A model generated the notes under the pieces. It made no database searches, had not been told where the DNA came from, and saw only the letters and a list, made by a program, of their open reading frames with translations. Positions 44,452 through 51,309 of a stretch of DNA of 64,000 nucleotides are shown here, in pieces. Position 1 is the first letter of the stretch; the number at the start of each line of letters is the position of its first letter. Origin of the DNA: Thermoleophilaceae bacterium (GTDB lineage: Bacteria > Actinomycetota > Thermoleophilia > Solirubrobacterales > Thermoleophilaceae); contig JAUJOQ010000006.1 of NCBI GenBank assembly GCA_030447725.1, positions 32,639 through 96,638 of the forward strand, written 5' to 3'. A program made the translations under genes and the position numbers.

Positions 44452-44525
44452 GCGGGGGCTGCTACTCCGGCCAGGACGCGTCGCCCGTGGCGGCGCCGCG
44501 GGTGACCTTGAGGCTGAGCAGGGCG
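44452..44525 (-). repeat. sufU 3' end, parent of the 43479 copy
   Basis: These 74 bases include the last 20 or so codons of sufU and 10 bases beyond its stop. Their near-identical twin lies 973 bases to the left in the same orientation, so the two form direct repeats around the broken membrane protein gene. Confidence 0.85.
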
Positions 44526-44842
44526 CACTTGCGCCGGGTGGGGGAGATGCTGATCCCGAGAAGGTCCACGACCCAGTCGGCGTCGAGCTTGCCGATCTGC
44601 TCGACCGGCATCCCGATCAGCTCCTCGCTGGCGATGGAGGCGGAGGCCTGGGAGATCGCGCAGCCCTGGCCGTGGAAGCGCAGCTCCGCGATCTTGCCGT
44701 CGTCGACTCGGATGTGCACGCCCAGCTCGTCACCACAGAGCGGGTTGTGGTCGTGGGCCTCGAGGTCGTGGGGCTCCAGCGTGCCGAAGTTACGGGGCTG
44801 CTTGTAGTGGTCGAGTATGTAGTCGCGGTACAGCTCGTCCAT
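44462..44842 (-). CDS. sufU: Fe-S assembly sulfur-transfer protein SufU
   Basis: 126 residues of the IscU-like SufU type. The zinc/sulfur ligands are present: NPLCGDE (Cys-Gly-Asp), FHGQGCAISQAS and RRKCALLSL, three cysteines plus aspartate. SufU accepts persulfide from SufS and passes sulfur to SufBCD. Its N-terminus DELYRDYILDHYKQPRNFG is characteristic. The ATG overlaps the sufS stop as ATGA. It is the last gene of the rrf2-sufCDSU operon. Confidence 0.94.
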   Translation of the reverse strand: MDELYRDYILDHYKQPRNFGTLEPHDLEAHDHNPLCGDELGVHIRVDDGKIAELRFHGQGCAISQASASIASEELIGMPVEQIGKLDADWVVDLLGISISPTRRKCALLSLKVTRGAATGDASWPE

Positions 44843-46062
44843 CAGAGTCCGAACACCTTTCGCGCCTTCTGCAGGGCTTCCGCCAGGCGGTCGACGTCCT
44901 CGCGGTTGTTGTAGACGTGGAAGCTGGCCCGGGCGGTGGCCGGCACGCCGAGCTCTCTCATCAGGGGCTGGGCGCAGTGGTGCCCGGCGCGGATGCAGAC
45001 GCCTTCGCGGTCGCAAAGCTCGGCCAGGTCATGAGGGTGGATGCCCTCGACCTCGAAGCTCACTACGCCGCCGCGCATGTCCGGGTCGCCGGGGCCGAAG
45101 GTGCGCAGGCCATCGATCTCGCCCAGGCGCTCGAGCGTGTAGTGGGTGAGGTCGCGCTCGTGCGCGCGCACCGTCTCCATGCCGATCCCGCCGAGGTAGT
45201 CGATGGCCGCGCCGAGTCCCACGCCCTCGGCGATCGCCGACGTGCCCGCTTCGAACTTCCAGGGCAGCTCGTTGTAGGTGGAGGAGTCAAAGCCCACAGA
45301 GGCGATCATGTCGCCGCCGCCCAGGAAGGGCCGCATCGACTCGAGCAGCTCCCGGCGGCCGTGCAGGACGCCGATGCCGGTGGGGCCGAGGGCCTTGTGC
45401 CCGGTCCAGGCGTAGAAGTCGGCCCCGACCTCCGCGACGTCGACCGCCATCTGCGGCATCGCCTGGGAGCCGTCGATCACGCTGACCGCCCCGGCCGCCC
45501 GGGCGCGGGCGGCGATCTCCGAGACCGGGTTGATCGTGCCGAGCACGTTCGACACATGCACGACCGACACGAGCTTGACGCGGCCCTCGGCCAGCACCTG
45601 GTCGAGCTCGTCGAGTGACAGCAGCCCCTCGTCGGACACGTGGAGGTAGCGCAGCGTGGCGCCCCGCTCGGAGCACAGGATCTGCCACGGGACGATGTTG
45701 GAGTGATGCTCCATCTGGGTGATGAGCACCTCGTCTCCCTCACCCACGTGCTCGCGGCCCCACGCGTAGGCCACGAGGTTGATCGCCTCGGTCGCGTTGC
45801 GGGTGAAGATCGTTGTGGCCGCCTCTGAGCCCGCGAAGCGCGCCACCCGCTCGCGGGCCCCCTCGAACAGGTCGGTGGCCTCCTGGGCGAGCTTGTAGAC
45901 GCCGCGGTGCACGTTGGCGTTCGAGCAGCGGTAGTAGGAGTCCATCGCCTCGATCACCTGGCGCGGCTTCTGCGACGTGGCCGCGGAGTCCAGGTACGCG
46001 AAGCCCCGGTCGAAGACGGGGAAGTCGGCGCGGACGTCGAGCGAGGTGGCGAGCGGGGCCAT
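44842..46062 (-). CDS. sufS: Cysteine desulfurase SufS
   Basis: 406 residues, PLP-dependent. AYLDSAATSQKP, TRNATEAINLVA, QMEHHSNIVPW, the PLP lysine in WTGHKALGPTG, and the catalytic cysteine in IRAGHHCAQPLM place it with group II desulfurases (SufS). It removes sulfur from cysteine to form alanine and passes persulfide to SufU. It ends in the ATGA overlap with sufU and lies 4 bases from the sufD stop. Confidence 0.96.
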   Translation of the reverse strand: MAPLATSLDVRADFPVFDRGFAYLDSAATSQKPRQVIEAMDSYYRCSNANVHRGVYKLAQEATDLFEGARERVARFAGSEAATTIFTRNATEAINLVAYAWGREHVGEGDEVLITQMEHHSNIVPWQILCSERGATLRYLHVSDEGLLSLDELDQVLAEGRVKLVSVVHVSNVLGTINPVSEIAARARAAGAVSVIDGSQAMPQMAVDVAEVGADFYAWTGHKALGPTGIGVLHGRRELLESMRPFLGGGDMIASVGFDSSTYNELPWKFEAGTSAIAEGVGLGAAIDYLGGIGMETVRAHERDLTHYTLERLGEIDGLRTFGPGDPDMRGGVVSFEVEGIHPHDLAELCDREGVCIRAGHHCAQPLMRELGVPATARASFHVYNNREDVDRLAEALQKARKVFGL

Positions 46063-46066
46063 GGTC

Positions 46067-47419
46067 CTAGGCCCGCTCTCCGATGAACTCCGCTACCTGA
46101 TCCTCCGCGTCGGCGAGCTTGCGGGCGATGCGCCGCCGCACGAGCTCCTGGAGGCCCTCGTCGTCGAGGCGCTGCACGACCTCCTCGAAGTAGCCCTCGA
46201 CCAGGATCCGCACCGCCTCCGAGCGTGGGATGCCGCGCGAGGTCATGTAGAAGATCTGCTCCTCGTCGAGCTCGCCGACCGTGCCGCCGTGGGAGGCGGA
46301 CACGCTGTCGGTCTCCACGATCAGCGACGGGATCGCGTCGCCCCTGGCCTTCTGGGAGAGAAGCATCTGGTGGGTCTGAAGATAGGTGTGGCTCTCCTGC
46401 GCGTTCGGGACGATGTGGATCAGCCCCTCATACGAGGCGCGGGAGTTGCCGGTGAGCGCGCCCTTCCACACGGTGTCGCCCGTGGTGTAGCCGGCCTCGT
46501 GGCGGTCCGAGGTGAACAGGTCCAGGTGCTCTTCGCCCTCCGTGAAGTACAGCCCCGTGTGGCGCATGTCCGAGCCCTTCTCGGCAGTCACGATGTCCAG
46601 TGTCTGCTTGATCAGGCGCCCGCCGAGGTGCACCGGCACCCAGTCCACGCGCGCGTCGCGCGCGATCTCGACCCGCTTCGTGGAGATGTCGTAGATCTCG
46701 CCCGGACCCCAGTCGTGGAAGTGGGCCAGCTTCACGTTGGCCCCCGGACGGGCGTACAGCTCGAATCCGCCGGCGTGCAGCGCCTGGCCCGTGATGGGAG
46801 CCCCCAGGCAGTACTCGCGGATGGAGCATTCGCTCTGCTCGCCCACGATCGCGAGCGTGTGCACGTACTGGGCGGTGCCCCCCTCCTCGATCAGGTAGAC
46901 GCTCTGGATCGGCTTGTCGACCTGCACGTTCGCCGGCACGTGCACGAAGGCGCCGCCGGTCCAGAACGCGGCGGTGGCGGCGGAGAACTTGCCCTCGTCG
47001 GGGGAGATGCGGCGCATGTAGTACTCGCGCACCAGCTCGGGGTGCTCCTGGACGGCCACGTCGAGTGGGCACACGATCACGCCCTGCTCCGCCAGCTCCG
47101 GATGGACTGACGTGCACACGGTGCTGGCCCCGCTCTGCACGATCAGGGCGCCCACCTCCTGCTCGCCGAGGGCACCGGTGACTAGTGCCGGCAGCTCGGA
47201 CACCGGCTCGTGCTCGCGCGGCGCGAGCGCGTCGAGGTCGAGCTTGCGCAGCGAGGTGGTCCAGAAGCCCGAGCGCCGCCAGTTGGGCAGGGGCTCGCGC
47301 TCGTAGACCTTCAGCGCCTGGGCACGGAGCTCGGCGAACCAGATGAGAGTGTCGGGTGCGGTGCTCGCTGGAACAACGTTCCGGCTGCGCTGCTCCCCCG
47401 ATGCGACGCTAGCCGGCAT
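46067..47419 (-). CDS. sufD: Fe-S assembly protein SufD
   Basis: 450 residues of the SufB/SufD family. The core reads VCPLDVAVQEHPELVREYYM, FWTGGAFVHVPANVQVDKPIQ and the C-terminal IFYMTSRGIPRSEAVRILVEG, with the histidine of HTGLYFTEGEEHLDL. It is the SufB partner in the SufBC2D scaffold. The only usable ATG near the start (47419) makes the first residues, SGEQRSRNVVPAST, a translation of a palindromic repeat element (copy D). The start overlaps the end of sufC by 11 bases. Confidence 0.93.
   Translation of the reverse strand: MPASVASGEQRSRNVVPASTAPDTLIWFAELRAQALKVYEREPLPNWRRSGFWTTSLRKLDLDALAPREHEPVSELPALVTGALGEQEVGALIVQSGASTVCTSVHPELAEQGVIVCPLDVAVQEHPELVREYYMRRISPDEGKFSAATAAFWTGGAFVHVPANVQVDKPIQSVYLIEEGGTAQYVHTLAIVGEQSECSIREYCLGAPITGQALHAGGFELYARPGANVKLAHFHDWGPGEIYDISTKRVEIARDARVDWVPVHLGGRLIKQTLDIVTAEKGSDMRHTGLYFTEGEEHLDLFTSDRHEAGYTTGDTVWKGALTGNSRASYEGLIHIVPNAQESHTYLQTHQMLLSQKARGDAIPSLIVETDSVSASHGGTVGELDEEQIFYMTSRGIPRSEAVRILVEGYFEEVVQRLDDEGLQELVRRRIARKLADAEDQVAEFIGERA
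47360..47396 (+). repeat. Palindromic element, copy D, inside sufD N-terminus
   Basis: GGTGCTC (47360-47366), stem GCTGGAAC / GTTCCGGC (47367-47374 and 47378-47385, loop AAC), then TGCGCTGCTCC. One of the eight stem pairs is T-G; the rest are perfect. The element lies in the first 20 codons of sufD on the opposite strand. Confidence 0.7.
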
Positions 47420-48164
47420 CGTCGCCGTCCACCTCCTCGCGGATGAAGTCGTAGCCGTGCTCCTCCAGCTTGTCTGCCAGCTCGGGCCCCCCCTCGCGCA
47501 CGATCCGGCCGTCGAGCATGATGTGCACGAAGCCGGGCCGCACGTAGTTGAGTATGCGCGTGTAGTGGGTGATGATCAGCGAGCCCATACCCGGGCCGCT
47601 GAGCGCGTTCACGCCGTCGGAGACGATCCGCAGGGCGTCGATGTCGAGACCCGAGTCGGTTTCGTCGAGCACCGCTATCTCTGGCTTGAGCATCGCCAGC
47701 TGCAAGATCTCCGCGCGCTTCTTCTCACCCCCGGAGAAGCCCTCGTTGAGGTAACGGCTCACGAACGAGGGGTCGATCTTGAGCAGGTCCACGTTCTCGC
47801 GCATGTACTTGCCGAAGTCCTTGACCTTCATCGGCTCTTCCCGGCGCGCGTTCACCGCCAGGCGCAGGAAGTTGGCCACCGAGACGCCGGGGATCGTGGC
47901 CGGGTACTGGAAGGCGAGAAACAGGCCTGCGCGCGCGCGCTCGTCGGGATCGGCCTCGGTGAAGTCCTCGCCGTTGAAGAGGATCTTGCCCTCGGTCACC
48001 TCGTAGTTGGGGTTGCCCATGATCGTGTTGGCGAGCGTGGACTTGCCGGACCCGTTCGGGCCCATGAGGGCATGGGTCTGGCCCTTGCTCACCTTCAGGT
48101 CGACTCCGTGGAGGATCTCCCGCTCCTCGATGCGGACGTGCAGGTTCTGGATCTCCAGGCTCAT
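47409..48164 (-). CDS. sufC: Fe-S assembly ATPase SufC
   Basis: 251 residues, ABC-type ATPase: Walker A MGPNGSGKST, Q-loop AFQYPATIPG, signature GFSGGEKKRAEILQ, Walker B IAVLDETDSGLD, and switch ITHYTRIL. SufC energises the SufBC2D scaffold in the cytosol. The ATG overlaps the rrf2 stop as ATGA, coupling the regulator and the assembly genes. Confidence 0.96.
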   Translation of the reverse strand: MSLEIQNLHVRIEEREILHGVDLKVSKGQTHALMGPNGSGKSTLANTIMGNPNYEVTEGKILFNGEDFTEADPDERARAGLFLAFQYPATIPGVSVANFLRLAVNARREEPMKVKDFGKYMRENVDLLKIDPSFVSRYLNEGFSGGEKKRAEILQLAMLKPEIAVLDETDSGLDIDALRIVSDGVNALSGPGMGSLIITHYTRILNYVRPGFVHIMLDGRIVREGGPELADKLEEHGYDFIREEVDGDDAG

Positions 48165-48619
48165 ACGCTTACGGTCTCCGTCTTTCGGGTGGCCGGCCGA
48201 ATCAGGTCGGCCAGCGTCGTGTCGGTCAGCGTGCGGACGATCGAGCCCTGCACGCGTGTCCACAGCAGCTTGGAGGGGCAGGGCTCGTGCCCGGTCTCTC
48301 CCTCGCGTGCGCACACTAGAGCGCCGTCGGCGCCTGCGGTGATGCACTCCACTGGGGCGATGTCGCCCTCCAGGGCGCGCACCACCTCGGCCATGGTGAT
48401 GGCACCGGCGTCGCGGGCGAGGGTGTAGCCCCCGCGCGATCCGCGGCGGCTCTCGATCAGCCCCGCACGGCGCAGGCGCGCGGCCAGGTGCTCGAGGTAG
48501 GCCAGCGGCAGTCCCTCGGCCTCGGCGATGGCGGCGAGTGAGATCGGAGAGCCTCCACCCGACTTGGCCAGGTGGGCCATGACGCGCACGCCGTACTCGG
48601 CTTTGGTCGAGAAGATCAT
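48161..48619 (-). CDS. Rrf2/IscR-family Fe-S regulator
   Basis: 152 residues. A winged helix starts at STKAEYGVRVMAHLA and ends SRGGYTLARD, followed by the cluster-binding loop with three cysteines, C92, C103 and C114 (VEC, LVC, EPCPSKLLW). This is the spacing of IscR-like sensors that bind an Fe-S cluster and adjust suf or isc genes to cluster demand. As first gene of the suf operon with a palindrome 20 bases upstream, it is very probably autoregulated. Confidence 0.92.
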   Translation of the reverse strand: MIFSTKAEYGVRVMAHLAKSGGGSPISLAAIAEAEGLPLAYLEHLAARLRRAGLIESRRGSRGGYTLARDAGAITMAEVVRALEGDIAPVECITAGADGALVCAREGETGHEPCPSKLLWTRVQGSIVRTLTDTTLADLIRPATRKTETVSV

Positions 48620-48638
48620 CGTGGTCCCGGCAGGGAAA

Positions 48639-48659
48639 ATCCTACCGTGGAGGTAGGAT
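48639..48659 (-). promoter_or_regulatory. Perfect palindrome, likely Rrf2 operator of the suf operon
   Basis: ATCCTACC-GTGGA-GGTAGGAT: two perfect inverted 8-base halves with a 5-base centre, 20 bases before the rrf2 ATG and 6 bases from the end of the SCO1 gene. Position and symmetry fit a dimeric winged-helix regulator such as the adjacent Rrf2 protein. Confidence 0.65.
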
Positions 48660-48664
48660 AACGC

Positions 48665-49276
48665 CTACGCGCCGTCGGCCAGCAGGCGCAGGTCGTGGGC
48701 CAGGCGCTCGGGGGTGGCCTGGTCGACGGGGAAGCTCACCCGCTGGACCCCCCTGGGGTCGACGAGTACGAACCGGCCGCTGTGCTCCAGGTCGTCGCGC
48801 TGAGGCTCCACCGCAAACCCGTTCCACACATTCTCGAGCTCGTCTCGGGAGCCCAGCACGAACTTCATCCGGCCCAGCACGCGCTGCTCGGACAGGAACG
48901 CACGAGCGCTCTTCTCGGTGTCGCGCTCGGGCTCAACGCTGATCGCCAGGGCGGGCACGTCCTTGCCCAGCTCGTCGAGTGCGCTGCGCACCTGCTGGGC
49001 CTGCGTGGGACACGTCTCCTCACAATGCGTATAGAGGAAGGTGACGATCACCGGCCGGCCGCGGAAGTCCTGCATGGCGACCTGCTCGCCATTCTGGTCG
49101 CGCAGCCGAAACCGGGGGGCCTCGACGCCGCGCGGCAGGGTCGCCCCCTCGAAGCGCCGCTCGCCGGCGGTCGGCGCGGCGCCGTCGCCGCCGCTCGTCG
49201 CGGCAGCCACCATCACCGCCGCGAAGACGGAAGCGGACACCAGCACCATGGCCATCAGCACGCGCGGGTTCACCAC
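48665..49276 (-). CDS. SCO1/SenC copper chaperone family protein
   Basis: 203 residues with one N-terminal membrane helix (VLMAMVLVSASVFAAVMVAAA) and a thioredoxin fold. The copper-site motif YTHCEETCPTQ (CxxxC) and the distant histidine in DDLEHSGRFVLVDP are intact. It delivers copper to the CuA site of cytochrome oxidase or acts as a thiol reductase outside the membrane. The start is taken at the first of two GTG codons (49276); longer forms only translate the repeat cluster upstream. The rrf2 operator lies right behind its stop. Confidence 0.85.
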   Translation of the reverse strand: MVNPRVLMAMVLVSASVFAAVMVAAATSGGDGAAPTAGERRFEGATLPRGVEAPRFRLRDQNGEQVAMQDFRGRPVIVTFLYTHCEETCPTQAQQVRSALDELGKDVPALAISVEPERDTEKSARAFLSEQRVLGRMKFVLGSRDELENVWNGFAVEPQRDDLEHSGRFVLVDPRGVQRVSFPVDQATPERLAHDLRLLADGA

Positions 49277-49294
49277 CCGAAGGGTAGGCAAGGC

Positions 49295-49410
49295 GAGGAG
49301 CGCAGCCGGAACGTCGCGGGAGGAGCGCAGCCGGAACGTCGCGGGAGGAGCGCAGCCGGAACGTTGGTCCGGCGAGCACCGCACCGAAGAATCTCCGGCG
49401 AGCACCGCAG
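49295..49410 (-). repeat. Palindromic element cluster, copy E
   Basis: Three left half-elements (GAGGAGCGCAGCCGGAAC) start at 49295, 49320 and 49345, exactly 25 bases apart. The third joins a right half to make the core hairpin GCCGGAAC GTT GGTCCGGC (49355-49373, one mismatched pair) and GAGCACCGCA. Another right half (TCCGGCGAGCACCGCAG) follows at about 49393. The whole cluster fills the gap between the SCO1 and response regulator genes. Confidence 0.8.
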
Positions 49411-49417
49411 CTTTCTC

Positions 49418-50050
49418 CTAGGGCTCCACCAGCCCGCGGCGGATCGCGTAGCGCACCAGCTCTACGCGGTCCCTCATCCCGAGCTTGGACAGCACGTTGG
49501 CGCGGTGCGACTCCACGGTCTTCTCGGACACCTGTAGGGCGTCGGCGATCTGGCGGTTGGTGTTGGCCTCTGCGATCAGCTTGACCACCTCCATCTCGCG
49601 TGGGGTCAGCTCGTCGGTCCGCTTGGGGCCGTCCTGGAGCCACTGCTTCATCAGCGCCTGCTGGCTGCGGGAGTTGAGGAAGGTGCGGCCGTCGGCCACC
49701 GTGCGGATGGCGGTTATCAGGTCGCCGTCGGCCCCCCGCTTGGACACGTAGCCCGAGGCGCCGGCCTCCAGGGCGTCGAAGAAGTAGGCGTCCTCGTCGT
49801 GCATGGAGAGCATGAGCATCTGAACGGCGTCGGTGTGGGAACGGATCTGGCGGGCGGCATGGAGGCCGGTGAGCCGTGGCATCGACACGTCGAGCACCGC
49901 CACGTCCGGCCGGTCGGACAGGACCCTCTCGACGGCCTGAATCCCGTCCTCGGCCTCCGAAGCCACCACCATGTCGGGCTGGCGGTCGATGAGCAGCTTC
50001 AACCCGGACCGGACTATGCCGTGGTCATCGGCGATCAGGACGCGGATCAT
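49418..50050 (-). CDS. NarL/LuxR-type response regulator
   Basis: 210 residues: receiver domain with DDH near the N-terminus, phosphoacceptor aspartate in VAVLDVSMPRLTG, and lysine in GYVSKRG. The LuxR-type DNA-binding domain is at the C-terminus (LTPREMEVVKLIAEANTNRQIAD, SEKTVESHRANVLSKL). It acts with the histidine kinase encoded directly upstream. The start ATG overlaps the kinase stop. Confidence 0.93.
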   Translation of the reverse strand: MIRVLIADDHGIVRSGLKLLIDRQPDMVVASEAEDGIQAVERVLSDRPDVAVLDVSMPRLTGLHAARQIRSHTDAVQMLMLSMHDEDAYFFDALEAGASGYVSKRGADGDLITAIRTVADGRTFLNSRSQQALMKQWLQDGPKRTDELTPREMEVVKLIAEANTNRQIADALQVSEKTVESHRANVLSKLGMRDRVELVRYAIRRGLVEP

Positions 50051-51009
50051 GGAACCCGCAGCGTCAGGTCGGTGCCGGAGCCGGGGGAGGAACGCAGGTC
50101 CAGCTCGCCGCCCACGAGCCTCGCCCTCTCGGCCATGCCATCGAGCCCCAGACCGCCTCCGCGCGAAGCCACCGGGTCGAAGCCCACGCCGTCGTCGCTG
50201 ACGCGCAGCTCGGCCGCCTTGCCCGACACGTCGAGGGCGAGGGCCACGGTGCGTGCGTGTGCGTGCCGCCCGGCGTTCGCAAGGGCTTCCTGGGCAACCC
50301 GGTAGATCACGGTCTGCTTCTCCTCGTCGAGGAACGAGGGATCGCCACTGGTCTCGAGCCGGGCCCGCATTCCGCTGCGCTCCTCGAAGCCTCGGACCTG
50401 GGCCTCGATAGCCGCTAGGAGGCCGTGGTCGTCCAGAGCGGTGGGCCGTAGCTGCCTGGCAAGGTTGAGCAGCTCGTCCATCGCCTGACTGGCCAGTCGC
50501 TTGAGCTCGACCACCTCGTCGAGGCGCTCGGCCGGCGTGTCTTGGGCGAGCGCCTCGAGGCGCAGCAGGATGGCGGTGAGCGCCTGGTTCACCTCGTCGT
50601 GCAGGTCGCGGGCCACGCGACGGCGCTCCTCCTCCTGGGCACGCAGCACGAGCTTGCCCGACCGGCGCCGCTCGTCGTCCGCTCGCTGCAGCAGGCGCCG
50701 GAAGGACTGGGCAAGGCGGTCGATCTCCGCCACGGGGTCGCCGGCCAGCTCGAAGGTCGAACGCTCGGACGGGTCGATCCTCTCGATCCGGTCGATCAGG
50801 TGCTCCAGGGGCGCGAAGCGGCGCTGGAGCATCCAGAGGTTCACGCAGAAGGTGAGCACGATCACCAGGGCCAGCACCAGCAGTTGCCAGCGGTCGTCGG
50901 AGGAGTGGTCGAGGCCGCCCACGAGGCCGGCCGCGACGAGGGTGAGCGTGACCAGGACGACGTTCGCGGCCACCACTTGACCGATCAGGGAATCGTGGCG
51001 TGGTCTCAT
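50047..51009 (-). CDS. NarX/DesK-type sensor histidine kinase
   Basis: 320 residues: two membrane helices with almost no extracellular loop between them (VVAANVVLVTLTLVAAGLVGG and LLVLALVIVLTFCVNLW), a HAMP domain, a HisKA_3 box with phosphoacceptor histidine in VARDLHDEVNQALTAI, and an ATPase domain (QEALANAGRHAHA, DDGVGFDP, GGLGLDGMAERA). The short loop suggests it senses within the membrane or by another protein. The ATG at 51009 is chosen because the first helix starts 10 residues later. It forms an operon with the response regulator. Confidence 0.9.
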   Translation of the reverse strand: MRPRHDSLIGQVVAANVVLVTLTLVAAGLVGGLDHSSDDRWQLLVLALVIVLTFCVNLWMLQRRFAPLEHLIDRIERIDPSERSTFELAGDPVAEIDRLAQSFRRLLQRADDERRRSGKLVLRAQEEERRRVARDLHDEVNQALTAILLRLEALAQDTPAERLDEVVELKRLASQAMDELLNLARQLRPTALDDHGLLAAIEAQVRGFEERSGMRARLETSGDPSFLDEEKQTVIYRVAQEALANAGRHAHARTVALALDVSGKAAELRVSDDGVGFDPVASRGGGLGLDGMAERARLVGGELDLRSSPGSGTDLTLRVP

Positions 51010-51119
51010 CTGTGTCGCTCGCGTCCTGCGGGGTGCTCTGATTGGCCCCCTCCGCAAAGATGGGGTGCAGACCCCATATCGGCAGAAGAGCCGGTGGGCG
51101 ACACTTCTTGTAAGGAAAG

Positions 51120-51240
51120 GCTTCGGGCCGCACAGCCCATCGAGCTTCCGACTGAAGGTCTGGGACGCAAAGGGATTGAGCCGGGGCGCCCATTCGGGCG
51201 CCCCGGGCCGTTCCGGGGCGCCGGGCGCTGCCTGGCAAGG
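51120..51240 (+). ncRNA. Candidate structured leader before the rhodanese-ThiF gene
   Basis: A hairpin (CCCA ... TGGG enclosing CTTC/GAAG, about 51136-51164) is followed by GGACGCAAAG (51163-51172), then a strong 11-bp hairpin CCGGGGCGCCC-ATTC-GGGCGCCCCGG (51181-51206). The CGCACAG plus GGACGCAAAG elements recall the c-di-GMP-I (GEMM) riboswitch core, but its GGCAAACC strand is not seen. It could be a divergent riboswitch, another structured RNA, or simply two hairpins. Confidence is low. Confidence 0.25.
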
Positions 51241-51289
51241 CCGCGAATGGGGTAGTGGGTCAGTTACTGACCCACTACCGCGAATGGGG
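51241..51289 (+). repeat. Palindrome flanked by 12-bp direct repeats
   Basis: CCGCGAATGGGG at 51241-51252 recurs exactly at 51278-51289. Between them lies the 25-base perfect palindrome TAGTGGGTCAG-TTA-CTGACCCACTA. Extending the palindrome into the flanks gives a 13-bp stem (51251-51279). The layout resembles a small inserted element with a target duplication, or an operator just before the gene at 51310. Confidence 0.7.
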
Positions 51290-51309
51290 GTCGCTATCCT
51301 TTCTGAAGT

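Noticed and set aside
49277..49405. N-terminal extension of the SCO1-like protein
   Set aside because: Also only translation of repeat halves; the membrane anchor begins after the GTG at 49276.
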